From: Methanosarcinaceae archaeon
GTDB taxonomy: Archaea > Halobacteriota > Methanosarcinia > Methanosarcinales > Methanosarcinaceae
Length of the DNA stretch: 64,000 bases
Direction of reading: 5' to 3'
Assembly (NCBI GenBank): GCA_030611265.1
Contig: JAUWQD010000003.1
Coordinates: forward strand, 1 to 64,000
Made by a program: the position numbers and the translations under genes. Within the stretch, counting starts at the first letter, position 1. Each line of letters starts with the position of its first letter. A model generated the notes under the pieces. The model saw nothing but the letters and a program-made list of their open reading frames with translations, was not told where the DNA came from and ran no database searches. This document shows, one piece after another, positions 43,332 to 52,421 of the stretch.

Positions 43332-44123
43332 ATGAAGGTACGGATTGAGATCTTCGAGGACGATGGCACGGAAAAAGCAAATGCCCAATTCAATGGCGAA
43401 CATTGGAAGGAACAAGTAACTAATTTCATTAATTTTATTGATGACACGAAACCTCCATCAACCGTACCTTCATCCGAAATACCTACACAACAACCGACAC
43501 CACAGATCGTACAAACACCTGTACAAACACCTGTACAAACACCAATGCAGATACCTGCACCACAAAATCCACAATTACAACCTTACACTTATCCTTATCC
43601 ATACCCACCTATGCAACAGCCATTTTACTATTATCCACAGCCTGTGCAATACCAACCACAACCCAATACCCCACCACAGGTAAACCACCACCCATTGCAA
43701 CAGGCTGTCTTTCCTACTAACCAACCACCACAACCGCAGCAGTATGCTGCCCAGCCAGTGGCCATATTACAATCACAACCACAGGCACAAGTACAACCAC
43801 AGACGCGCCAACCACATGTCCCATTACGAGACAAGATCAACGATACAACACTCACAATAAGCGAGCGCCTGGAACTGTTCTTGAAATATGAATATCCACA
43901 CGTATGGTTCACATCCCAGGAGATCCAGGGACATTATGAGCGAGTCTACGGCTTCATCAAGCTAAGCACTGTTTCAACATATCTTTCTCGTATGTATCGC
44001 AAAGATCTGCTCCAAAGACGCGGAAACCGCACACAACGCGAGTACATGTACATTTGTGATGAACTCGATATACCTCACACCGATGGCATAACCGCCTCCG
44101 AGGCTAATGGGATCATGCAGTAG
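43332..44123 (+). CDS. Pro/Gln-rich protein with C-terminal winged helix
   Basis: 263 residues. The N-terminal 36 residues form a small beta-helix unit (VRIEIFEDDGTEKANAQF). Residues 45-170 are a Pro/Gln/Tyr-rich disordered linker with QTPVQTPVQTP. Residues 175-250 make a winged helix with TSQEIQGHYERVYGFIKLSTVSTYLSRMYRKDLL. Likely a DNA-binding regulator with a long flexible arm, a type seen in Methanosarcinales. Target unknown. Confidence 0.75.
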   Translation: MKVRIEIFEDDGTEKANAQFNGEHWKEQVTNFINFIDDTKPPSTVPSSEIPTQQPTPQIVQTPVQTPVQTPMQIPAPQNPQLQPYTYPYPYPPMQQPFYYYPQPVQYQPQPNTPPQVNHHPLQQAVFPTNQPPQPQQYAAQPVAILQSQPQAQVQPQTRQPHVPLRDKINDTTLTISERLELFLKYEYPHVWFTSQEIQGHYERVYGFIKLSTVSTYLSRMYRKDLLQRRGNRTQREYMYICDELDIPHTDGITASEANGIMQ

Positions 44124-44196
44124 GCAAACACTTCACATGCCGAATTCTTTTTTTGTTTTGAACGAGAACCATGGTAGTGTTCACACCACAATAAAA

Positions 44197-44275
44197 ACAC
44201 ACGATCAACCTGGTGAATACGTGATCGTGTGAACAGGAGACAAACATACGTTCTTATATATGAGGAAAACACGAT
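44197..44275 (+). promoter_or_regulatory. Putative uvrB promoter with ACACGATCA repeats
   Basis: CACACGATCA and TGATCGTGTG form a 10-base inverted repeat (about 44198-44230), and AACACGATCACC recurs near 44267. A TATA-like CTTATATAT lies at about 44252-44260, 65-75 bases before the ATG. The flanking dyads could bind a damage- or redox-linked regulator. Confidence 0.45.
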
Positions 44276-44326
44276 CACCCCGCAAGAATACGTTTATAGG
44301 CATTCACATCCATATTCACAACTACA

Positions 44327-46315
44327 ATGCGCCCTTTCAAACTTGTATCAAGCTATAAGCCAAAAGGTGACCAGCCAAAAGCCATCCGGAAACTCACAGA
44401 CGGAGTACTGAAAAACCAGAAGCATCAAACATTGTTAGGAGTAACCGGATCCGGCAAGACGTTCACAGTCGCAAATGTGATCGAGAACGTGCAAAAACCC
44501 ACACTTGTAATAGCACACAACAAAACACTTGCAGCCCAGTTATATTCAGAATTTGTGGATTTCTTTCCCAATAATGCTGTGGAATATTTTGTCAGTTACT
44601 ACGACTACTACCAACCTGAAGCATACATTCCCACAACAGATACATATATTGATAAAGATGCACACATCAATGATGAGATCAGCAGGCTACGCCTTTCTAC
44701 AACAAGATCACTTATCGAACGCAGGGATGTCATTGTAGTTGCAAGTGTTTCCTGCATATATGGACTCGGCTCCCCTGAAGAATGGCAGGAGATGGCAGTC
44801 ATCCTTACATCGGGCGAGGAGATCAACAAGAGCCAACTTTTTACCAGCCTGATAAACATCCAATACGAACGTAACAGCATAGAGTTCAAGCAAGGAACAT
44901 TCCGCTCACGCGGAGATACAATTGAGATATATCCTGCACAGGAGAATCACGGCATCCGTGTCGAACTTTTTGGGGACGAGATTGACAGGATCTCTTATTT
45001 TGACCCGATCACAGGCAAAGTGATTGATACGATAGAACATGGCGAAAAACTTGTGATATACCCTGCCAAACATTTTGTAATGCCACAAGAGCGTCTCGAA
45101 CAGGCAATACGTTCCATCGAATCGGAACTCAAAGTTGAGACTGCCAAACTGGAGAAAGAGAACAAACTGCTGGAAGCCCAGCGCCTCATGCAGCGTACAA
45201 AGTTTGACATCGAGATGATGCGCGAGATTGGATACTGCTCCGGTATTGAGAACTATTCCCGCCATTTCGATGGCCGAAAACCGGGAGAACCACCAGCCAG
45301 TTTGCTTGATTTCTTTCCTGACGATTACCTCATGGTAATCGACGAATCCCACGCCACCATCCCGCAGATACGCGGAATGCATAACGGCGACCGCGCAAGG
45401 AAAAATGCGCTTGTTGAGAACGGCTTCCGCATGCCATCGGCGTATGATAACCGCCCCCTGCGCTATGATGAATTTGAAAAACGCATCGATCAGGCGATAT
45501 ATGTTTCTGCCACTCCTGCCGAATATGAACTTGAGATAAGCAAAAATGTTGTTGAGCAGATCATCCGCCCGACCGGTCTTGTTGACCCAGATATCATTGT
45601 GCGCCCTGTGGAGAACCAGATAGACGACCTGATCGGAGAGATCAGAAAAGTCACTGAGCAGGGGTTCCGAACTCTTGTCACAACACTTACCAAACGCATG
45701 GCAGAAGACCTGACAGATTATTTTCTGGAAATGGGGGTCAGAGTCAGATACATGCATTCAGATATCGATACCATTGAACGTACACAGATCGTGAGGGGGC
45801 TACGAAAACATGAGTTCGATGTTCTTGTGGGCATCAACCTTTTGCGAGAGGGACTGGATATCCCGGAGGTTGCGCTTGTTGCCATACTTGATGCGGATAA
45901 GGAAGGATTCCTGCGCTCTGAGCGCTCGCTCATCCAGACCATAGGCAGAGCCTCAAGAAATGCAGAGGGGCGAGTGATATTGTATGCCGACAACATGACA
46001 GGTTCGATGGAACGGGCCATCAGGGAAACTGATCGACGGCGCGAGATCCAGATAAATTACAATGACGAGCACGGCATTGTTCCGCAGACGATCCAAAAGG
46101 ATATCCAGAAGGAATTGGTCAAGACGTATGCAAAAACAGGTGACGAGGCAACAGGTGTGATGATGATCGCAGAGGACATGTCCGGCATGGAAATTGCGAA
46201 TATCATCATCGACCTTGAGGCTGATATGCACATGGCTGCCAAGAATCTTGAATTTGAAAGGGCAGCCCAGATTCGTGATAAGATCAAGGAACTTCGGACG
46301 AGTTACGCATTGTGA
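44327..46315 (+). CDS. uvrB: Excinuclease ABC subunit B
   Basis: 662 residues, an SF2 helicase of nucleotide excision repair. Walker A GVTGSGKT at 38-45, the beta-hairpin region [12 protein letters not shown] near 95, helicase motif [11 protein letters not shown] near 340, GLDIPEVAL with [11 protein letters not shown] near 540, and a C-terminal UVR domain. Loads onto damage with UvrA (7318-10140) and recruits UvrC. Complete and typical length. Ends 9 bases before the convergent ABC gene. Confidence 0.97.
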   Translation: MRPFKLVSSYKPKGDQPKAIRKLTDGVLKNQKHQTLLGVTGSGKTFTVANVIENVQKPTLVIAHNKTLAAQLYSEFVDFFPNNAVEYFVSYYDYYQPEAYIPTTDTYIDKDAHINDEISRLRLSTTRSLIERRDVIVVASVSCIYGLGSPEEWQEMAVILTSGEEINKSQLFTSLINIQYERNSIEFKQGTFRSRGDTIEIYPAQENHGIRVELFGDEIDRISYFDPITGKVIDTIEHGEKLVIYPAKHFVMPQERLEQAIRSIESELKVETAKLEKENKLLEAQRLMQRTKFDIEMMREIGYCSGIENYSRHFDGRKPGEPPASLLDFFPDDYLMVIDESHATIPQIRGMHNGDRARKNALVENGFRMPSAYDNRPLRYDEFEKRIDQAIYVSATPAEYELEISKNVVEQIIRPTGLVDPDIIVRPVENQIDDLIGEIRKVTEQGFRTLVTTLTKRMAEDLTDYFLEMGVRVRYMHSDIDTIERTQIVRGLRKHEFDVLVGINLLREGLDIPEVALVAILDADKEGFLRSERSLIQTIGRASRNAEGRVILYADNMTGSMERAIRETDRRREIQINYNDEHGIVPQTIQKDIQKELVKTYAKTGDEATGVMMIAEDMSGMEIANIIIDLEADMHMAAKNLEFERAAQIRDKIKELRTSYAL

Positions 46316-46324
46316 TCTTTTGGG

Positions 46325-47326
46325 TTAGCGCCTTCGGGACTGCATCATGAATCTCATTCTGTCCATCTCATCGACATTTGATTCACGAATGGCGCGCCCG
46401 GTGTGATATAAAAATACATCGTCAAGGGTTGGTTTCCTGAGATTTACGGATTCGATCGGGAAATCTTCTTTTGAAGCGGCGTTGAGAACCTGAGGGATTG
46501 CGCGCTCACCCGATGTTGCAGTTATTCTGATGGTGTTGCCTGAGATGGAGATCTCATCCACAAGATCGAGTTCTTTGCAAACTTCGAGCAATCCTGCTGC
46601 AGCATCTTCTGTTGCGGTTGTGAGTGAGATTATGTCGCCGCCAAGTTCTGCTTTTAATTTGGCAGGCGTGCCAAGTGCTGCGATCTTGCCATGGTCGATT
46701 ATTGCGATCCGCTCACAAAGGTTGTCGGCTTCTTCCATGTAATGAGTTGTGAGCACCATTGTGATGTTTTCTTTCAGGTTCAGCCGCTTGATGTAATCCC
46801 AGATATGGTTTCGGGTCTGCGGATCGAGTCCGAGCGTGGGCTCATCCAGAAATAGCAGGTTCGGACGATGCATAAGCCCTCTTGCGATCTCAAGACGGCG
46901 CATCATGCCGCCGGAGTATGTCTTAACAATATCATCGGCACGCCCGGATAGTTCGACAAGTTCAAGAACTTCCACCATCCGCTCATGGCGCAGGTTCTTA
47001 GACATGCCATACAGCCGCCCGTGAAGATCAAGGTTCTCCCGCCCTGTGAGCCTGTCGTCAAGGGTGTTGCCCTGGAATACCACGCCAATCGACCTACGCA
47101 CGTTGGTAGGATCGGATGATATGTCATAGCCCCAAACTGTGGCAGTGCCAGAGGTTGGTTTGAGCATTGTGGAAAGCATGTTGATAATTGTGGTCTTGCC
47201 GGCTCCGTTGGGGCCGAGAAGTCCGAACAACTCCCCTTTTTCGACGGTAAGGCTGACATTGTCCACAGCAGTCAATTCTTTGAAGTTGCGAGTCAGGTTT
47301 TGCATGTCAATTGCGTATTCTGCCAC
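46325..47326 (-). CDS. ABC transporter ATPase, drug/lipid export type
   Basis: 333 residues. Walker A GPNGAGKTT at 38-46, signature YSGGMMRRLEIA near 140, Walker B LLFLDEPTLGLD, H-switch LTTHYMEEAD, and a DrrA-type C-terminal domain. Would pair with an ABC-2 permease, but none lies on either side; the next upstream DNA is gene-free for about 680 bases. The permease is elsewhere or lost. The gene is intact. Confidence 0.88.
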   Translation of the reverse strand: MAEYAIDMQNLTRNFKELTAVDNVSLTVEKGELFGLLGPNGAGKTTIINMLSTMLKPTSGTATVWGYDISSDPTNVRRSIGVVFQGNTLDDRLTGRENLDLHGRLYGMSKNLRHERMVEVLELVELSGRADDIVKTYSGGMMRRLEIARGLMHRPNLLFLDEPTLGLDPQTRNHIWDYIKRLNLKENITMVLTTHYMEEADNLCERIAIIDHGKIAALGTPAKLKAELGGDIISLTTATEDAAAGLLEVCKELDLVDEISISGNTIRITATSGERAIPQVLNAASKEDFPIESVNLRKPTLDDVFLYHTGRAIRESNVDEMDRMRFMMQSRRR

Positions 47327-48011
47327 TTTTTACCCTCGTATTTTGGAGATTTTGTAACACATCTGGATTAACGATTATGGTTAAGAAGATGAAACACAGA
47401 GGACATCATGGGTTTTTGATTATCCCTGTGTCCTCTGTGTGTTCCCTAACCGCTCCGCAAGAAAATCTTCGCTGACGCTCAGATTAACTTGCACCATATA
47501 TTTATAAAATATATGCCGGAACAAAGATAAAAAGAATCTGCACCTATTTATAGCAATTTATTATCCGGCGTGCGATATATGGCTTTTCCGCGCGATACGA
47601 TTGATCTCATATAACCACTGCAAAGAAAATTAGTACCTGGGCCTCTGGCAAAACAGACAGAAATCCTCTAAAACTCTATCAAAAGCATCAGAATATCCCT
47701 TATCCGTAAAAATTGCCTCTAAGCCCTTAGATTGACACCCTTCTGAAAGCACTTGGTGATCTAATTAAATCCAGTCTTCCAACTTTAAAAGCAGTTAATG
47801 CCGTAAGCAAAGCAGTAATATTAGAAATATACACAAAAATTCTAGCTTACATGGAAATTACGAAAATCGTGATCCAGAACTCAATACCATTGAGATTACT
47901 TACGGCCACCCAAAACTGAGACTTAAATTTGAAGGACTTGAATCTGAAAATATCCACGGTGATACACAGCGCATAATCGCACCACTACCAAGCGGAATTG
48001 CATATTACCCT
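47327..48011. other. Gene-poor region with coding remnants
   Basis: A generic TCCCTGTGTCCTCTGTGTG repeat lies at 47425. Two fragmentary frames, around 47730-47850 and 47880-48010 (ITYGHPKLRLKFEGLESEN), look protein-like but lack starts and are cut by stops. They may be the debris of a lost permease or another gene. I cannot identify them. Confidence 0.35.
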
Positions 48012-48695
48012 TCAATCGCCACTGCATTCCATATTAATACTCCACCCCGCACCAACACTCCTATACGCCGCCGGAAACCGCATGGCAATCTCTTCTTTGT
48101 GAACAGTACAGTGACATGCTGCAATCAATGTCATTCCCTCAAGTACCTCATATTCCGTGCTCCCATGCAGCCCCCCTACTATACCCGCAACCGTGCCAAA
48201 GTGAGATGCCGCGTTCATGATCCTGGTCAGTCCGGGATGGGAACATCCGGTAACAATATACAGCCCCCTGCCGGAATCCACAACAAGAGACTGTTCTTTC
48301 ATACCTTTTACACCAGTGTCTAGTTCGCCTGTGGTATAGATGTTGCGGCATATCTCCGCTGCCTCCGACACCTCGATCAATTTAGCTCGCGCCGATATCT
48401 CATCTTTGAGGCGTTTCGAGAACGATGCCGGCACATACACTTCCATGTCGGGATTTGCATTCAACAAAACCGAAAGCCCGCCGCTATGATCCCAATGCTG
48501 ATGCGAAATGACTAACTTCTCGATCTCCCTCGGTGAGATGTTCGCTTTTTTAAGGTTTTGGAGCAGTACACACCCATCCCAACCCGTATCGAACAGGATC
48601 TTTGTATCACCGGTATCAATAAGACAGGAAAATCCCCAGCCGCTTATAAAACCGTCTTCAGCTTCGTTGTCATATAATATTGTCAACCCAATCAT
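48012..48695 (-). CDS. MBL-fold metallohydrolase, COG1237 type
   Basis: 227 residues. The metal-binding signature SHQHWDHSGGL lies near 65, TGCSHPG near 152 and GGLHG near 174. This is the layout of the dihydropterin/RFA-P synthase-like metallo-beta-lactamase group (COG1237), active in pterin or related small-molecule chemistry. Last gene of a minus-strand unit, 10 bases after the DUF1847 stop. Substrate not deducible. Confidence 0.8.
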   Translation of the reverse strand: MIGLTILYDNEAEDGFISGWGFSCLIDTGDTKILFDTGWDGCVLLQNLKKANISPREIEKLVISHQHWDHSGGLSVLLNANPDMEVYVPASFSKRLKDEISARAKLIEVSEAAEICRNIYTTGELDTGVKGMKEQSLVVDSGRGLYIVTGCSHPGLTRIMNAASHFGTVAGIVGGLHGSTEYEVLEGMTLIAACHCTVHKEEIAMRFPAAYRSVGAGWSINMECSGD

Positions 48696-48705
48696 ATCTT
48701 CATCC

Positions 48706-49278
48706 TTATTCGCTCATATCGAACCTGTTCTTAAGATAATAATTAGAATATATCGCACCAAGCGGATTGTGTGCCAAAACCCTATCCTTGACTGCCAGGG
48801 TTGTCACAGGCGCAACGGAATGTTGGGTAAAAAGAATATCATGACCAATACACAATCCGAGTATGATATTCAGGTCGGTCTTTTTCTCATTAAGCACAAG
48901 GGACTGACCTATCGGATTACATATCGCCTCAAAACCATCGGCGTGCAGTTTATCCAGACCATATTGATCCTTATCGATCCCGCACACCTTGCAACAGACA
49001 GAGAACACCTCGAAATCTCTTGCCAGTATCTTGTGAATAATCCTTGCTTCCTTTTCCAGACCAATACAAAATACAATCCCCAATTTCGTGTATCCCATAT
49101 CCCCGGCATATTGTATCAGTTCTTCCAGCCGCGTCTTTTTCATATAATACTTGGATTCGATCTCAGCCGAAACTTTCATGGATTCGAGTGTTTTCCCCTC
49201 GTAACTGACATCTTCCGCAACTGTGGAACAGTCTTTACCCTCACGACACTTCTTATCATCACATAAAGCGCATTGCAT
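48706..49278 (-). CDS. DUF1847 metal-binding protein
   Basis: 190 residues. The N-terminal MQCALCDDKKCREGKDC and later SVCCKVCG, GLCIGHD and NPIGQ motifs are typical of DUF1847. The many Cys suggest metal or Fe-S binding. Sits 18 bases after the MinD-ferredoxin ATPase pair, as in other anaerobes. Function unknown; probably part of the same cofactor or redox unit. Confidence 0.75.
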   Translation of the reverse strand: MQCALCDDKKCREGKDCSTVAEDVSYEGKTLESMKVSAEIESKYYMKKTRLEELIQYAGDMGYTKLGIVFCIGLEKEARIIHKILARDFEVFSVCCKVCGIDKDQYGLDKLHADGFEAICNPIGQSLVLNEKKTDLNIILGLCIGHDILFTQHSVAPVTTLAVKDRVLAHNPLGAIYSNYYLKNRFDMSE

Positions 49279-49296
49279 TGAATATCTCCTATCAAT

Positions 49297-50193
49297 TTAT
49301 TTTGCCATAGTTAACAAAGTATGACCTGAGGTTTCATGCAAGTGTCTCCTTACATTTTCCCATATTTCTTTGACCCTCCTTGAGAACTCGCCATCCGAAT
49401 ACTCAACAACAGTCATCTCCCGCAGCATGGCTTTGGTCGGAGTATCATCATAAGGAAGTTTGCCCACAACCTCCACCCCATTCTCACTGCAATACTTCTC
49501 AATGAGCAGGACATTCTCCTCGTTTATATCATACTTGTTAATACAGACCACAGCCGGAATATTGAAATGACCCGCCACACCAAGCACCCGTTCCAGATCG
49601 TGAATACCGGATACACTCGGCTCGGTCACAACCATCACCATATCGACACCGGTAATCGAGGCGATTACCGAACATCCTGTTCCCGGAGGTCCGTCAATGA
49701 TGATCATATCCTTATCGTGTTTTTCTGCAAGTGTCCTTGCATTGTTCCTGACAAACGAAACCAGTTTTCCGCTTGCCTCCTCCCCAATACCAAGTCTTGC
49801 ATGTGCCATTGGTCCGAATCGTGTTTTTGATAGGTAGGCATCCCCTGCCTTTCGCTCAACCATACTGACCGCCCCCTCGGGACAGACATACTCACATACC
49901 CCGCACCCTTCACATTCGTAAATGTTGATCGTGATATCATCACGAATGGCATCAAACCTGCATGCGTCCTTGCATTTGCCGCACTGTACACAAAGCGACT
50001 CATCAATGGATGCAACATCCAGCCCCGTAAAATCAATCGTCTCCAAAATTTCAGGCTGCAATATCAAATGCATATCCGCTGCATCCACATCACAATCCGC
50101 GATTACGGCATCTTTTGCAAGAGAAGCAAATGCCGCCGCAATAGTGGTCTTGCCTGTACCGCCCTTCCCGCTTATTACCGTAAGTTGTTTCAT
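49297..50193 (-). CDS. MinD-family ATPase with inserted ferredoxin domain (second of pair)
   Basis: 298 residues. Deviant Walker A GKGGTGKTT at 9-17, then two [4Fe-4S] motifs (CVQCGKCKDAC and CEGCGVCEYVC near 65-110), switch region IIDGPPGTGC near 170. The family (COG1149) occurs as tandem pairs beside NifX-like and CDF genes and is thought to act in Fe-S or metal-cofactor assembly or sensing. 4-base overlap with its upstream partner, so both are made together. Confidence 0.88.
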   Translation of the reverse strand: MKQLTVISGKGGTGKTTIAAAFASLAKDAVIADCDVDAADMHLILQPEILETIDFTGLDVASIDESLCVQCGKCKDACRFDAIRDDITINIYECEGCGVCEYVCPEGAVSMVERKAGDAYLSKTRFGPMAHARLGIGEEASGKLVSFVRNNARTLAEKHDKDMIIIDGPPGTGCSVIASITGVDMVMVVTEPSVSGIHDLERVLGVAGHFNIPAVVCINKYDINEENVLLIEKYCSENGVEVVGKLPYDDTPTKAMLREMTVVEYSDGEFSRRVKEIWENVRRHLHETSGHTLLTMAK

Positions 50194-51038
50194 GATCTCG
50201 CCTCCTCGTACTCATGCCTGATCGTGTCAAACAACTGAACAAACCTATCCTTCCACTCCGGCATCCTGACAACGAACGGGATACCTTCAGAATACAACCT
50301 TGCGATCTTCATATCATGCGGGATCTTCATCAATATTGGAATTTGCTGCGAGATACAATATTCCTCCACACTATTATCTCCGATATCATACCGGTTTATG
50401 ATCACACCAAAAGGAATCTCCAGCGTCTTTACGACATCAATAGCAAGCAACAGGTCATGGAATCCAAATGGAGTGGATTCCGTAACAAGAACACAATAAT
50501 CCACATCCCCGACAGAAGTGATCACAGGGCACGCAGTGCCGGGCGGTGAATCAATGATCGCAGTCCTGTCCACATCAATATGTTTTTTCAGGGCTGCAAT
50601 GACAGGAGATGCCATCGGTTCCCCGATATCCAACAACCCGCGATAGAACTCAAATCCATCATTGCCTTTGTTCTTATCAATAATCCCGATACTCCGGTCT
50701 TCTTCACTAATCGCACCATTCGGACACACCAGTGTGCATCCGCCGCATCCATGACAGAGTGCAGGAAAGACCATTACTTCCTTTGGAAGTACGGCGATCG
50801 CATTGAACCTGCAAAATTCTGAACACTTGCCACACAGATCACATTTGCTTTTGTCTATCACAGGTGTGGGAATATTTACATCCTCTACCTTTTCAAGATC
50901 AATATCCAAAAAGAGATGGCAGTTCGGCTCCTCCACATCACAATCGAACAACTGTACATTTTCAAGTGCGAGAGCAAGGTTCACTGCCACTGTTGTTTTC
51001 CCTGTTCCGCCTTTTCCACTTGCTATTGCTATTTTCAT
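50190..51038 (-). CDS. MinD-family ATPase with inserted ferredoxin domain (first of pair)
   Basis: 282 residues from ATG 51038 (the open frame extends upstream but MKIAIASGKGG is the family start). GKGGTGKTT at 8-16, CDLCGKCSEFC and CHGCGGCTLVC near 62-105, and IIDSPPGTACP near 160. Paralogue of the next gene. A TATA-like ATATATTTATAAAATATATA on the minus strand sits at 51061-51080, giving this pair its own promoter. Confidence 0.88.
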   Translation of the reverse strand: MKIAIASGKGGTGKTTVAVNLALALENVQLFDCDVEEPNCHLFLDIDLEKVEDVNIPTPVIDKSKCDLCGKCSEFCRFNAIAVLPKEVMVFPALCHGCGGCTLVCPNGAISEEDRSIGIIDKNKGNDGFEFYRGLLDIGEPMASPVIAALKKHIDVDRTAIIDSPPGTACPVITSVGDVDYCVLVTESTPFGFHDLLLAIDVVKTLEIPFGVIINRYDIGDNSVEEYCISQQIPILMKIPHDMKIARLYSEGIPFVVRMPEWKDRFVQLFDTIRHEYEEARS

Positions 51039-51112
51039 AATATCCCTATTTTGTTTTAGTATATATTTTATAAATATATAGTGCGAGATAATCCGAGCTT
51101 TAGCGAGGATTT

Positions 51113-52369
51113 TCACGATTCCGTAGGCGATGTGATCACATTCAGATCAGCGATTTGTCCCACAACCCCTTCAACATCATCCACACCATCCGGTAATTGT
51201 AGTATCTTCACAAAATCATCACGAAGCGAATGGAATGGTCCCTCTCCAATGTCGAGTACAACCAGCACATTAACTCCATGTTCTTTCAAGAACTCCGCAG
51301 TCTTAACACCCTTTTTCCTCTCCAGACTTGCGGCAGGATTCTCCAAAATTTCCCAGTTTTTTACCCCATCATCTTCCAGTTCGATGAAAATATAATACGG
51401 AGCCTTACCAAGATGGTGATAGGGTTTAGATCGCAGACCAGCCTCTGCCTCACCCTCAACCATACTTGCAACCGGAATAGCGACTTTCACAACTGCCATC
51501 TTCCCCGGCTTTGCATTAACAACAAGATGTTCCAGATTCCCTACTTCTCCCTTCACCGCACTTTCAATCTCCTCGGAAAGTATCTCCACTCTTTTAAGAT
51601 CGGCTTCACCCTCAATTTCGACTGAAATTTCCCCGAACACAACCAGACCTGATCTGCGGAGCCTTATGTCCTCCACCGTATTCACTCCAGTGATACCGCC
51701 TACAGCCTGCCGTATCCCAACGATCGAATCCTCGTCAAGCCATGCGTCCATTAGTGTCAATGCCGCAGTTTTTGCAATCCCGAACCCAAGCCGGAATATC
51801 ATAAGAGAGATGACCAGAACACCCACACTATCAAGCCACGGAATACCCACCATTGAGCCTGCGACCGCAACTACAACAACAAGGGAACTGAAAACATCTG
51901 TGAATGAATGCATTGCATCAGCGATAAGAGCCTGTGAATCTATCTGCCTGCCCACTTTTAATTTGTATCGAAACAGTGCATAGATCGTGATAGCTGATAA
52001 AACGGCTGTTCCAAGTGCAATTCCTTGATATTCGATCACTGTGGGCTCTTTGATGCCCAATATTGCCTCGCGCACAAGTTCGACACCGGACAGGAGGATT
52101 ACAACAGAAACGAAAAGAGCGATAAGGTTCTCTGCTTTGTAGTAACCGTACGGAAACTTTTCCACGGTGCCTCTAAGGCTGAGTTTTAATCCTACCCACA
52201 CTGCAAGGGATGTGAAAATATCAAGAGATGTGTGAACCGCATCGGCGATTAAGGCAATGCTTCCTGAATAAAAGCCAACAATGCCTTTTAAGGTTGCAAG
52301 AAAGACAAGTGTAAGAGTGGAATTCTTTGATGCATTGGCACCAATTTGTAAGTTCTCCTGCACAGTCAT
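51113..52369 (-). CDS. CDF-family metal transporter with C-terminal NifX-like domain
   Basis: 418 residues. Six membrane helices in 15-210 carry the CDF metal sites (LIADAVHTSLD near 40 and LIADAMHSFTDVFS near 150). The cytoplasmic dimerisation domain is followed by about 115 residues of the dinitrogenase FeMo-cofactor (NifX/NafY) family (VLVVLDIGEGPFHSLRDDF). CDF proteins export Zn, Fe, Mn or similar ions. The fusion joins metal export to a cofactor-binding domain; known in methanogens. Precedes the MinD pair. Confidence 0.85.
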   Translation of the reverse strand: MTVQENLQIGANASKNSTLTLVFLATLKGIVGFYSGSIALIADAVHTSLDIFTSLAVWVGLKLSLRGTVEKFPYGYYKAENLIALFVSVVILLSGVELVREAILGIKEPTVIEYQGIALGTAVLSAITIYALFRYKLKVGRQIDSQALIADAMHSFTDVFSSLVVVVAVAGSMVGIPWLDSVGVLVISLMIFRLGFGIAKTAALTLMDAWLDEDSIVGIRQAVGGITGVNTVEDIRLRRSGLVVFGEISVEIEGEADLKRVEILSEEIESAVKGEVGNLEHLVVNAKPGKMAVVKVAIPVASMVEGEAEAGLRSKPYHHLGKAPYYIFIELEDDGVKNWEILENPAASLERKKGVKTAEFLKEHGVNVLVVLDIGEGPFHSLRDDFVKILQLPDGVDDVEGVVGQIADLNVITSPTES

Positions 52370-52382
52370 TCTTTCACGTCTT

Positions 52383-52410
52383 AAAAAAAAAGAGAGGAGA
52401 AAGACCTCTC
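52383..52410 (-). terminator. Hairpin-plus-T terminator of the sulfite reductase operon
   Basis: GAGAGG-AGAAAGA-CCTCTC (52392-52410) is followed on the minus strand by nine T residues. Lies between the sulfite reductase stop and the CDF start, separating the two units. Confidence 0.65.
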
Positions 52411-52421
52411 AGAGGAGAAGT

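Noticed and set aside
44906-45757. 283-residue frame opposite uvrB
   Set aside because: Shadow of uvrB; no family features and no independent promoter.
47640-48010. Transposase remnant
   Set aside because: Protein-like fragments exist but no DDE or other transposase motif or inverted ends were found.
48508-49266. 252-residue plus-strand frame
   Set aside because: Antisense to DUF1847 and the MBL gene, both of which have clear motifs.
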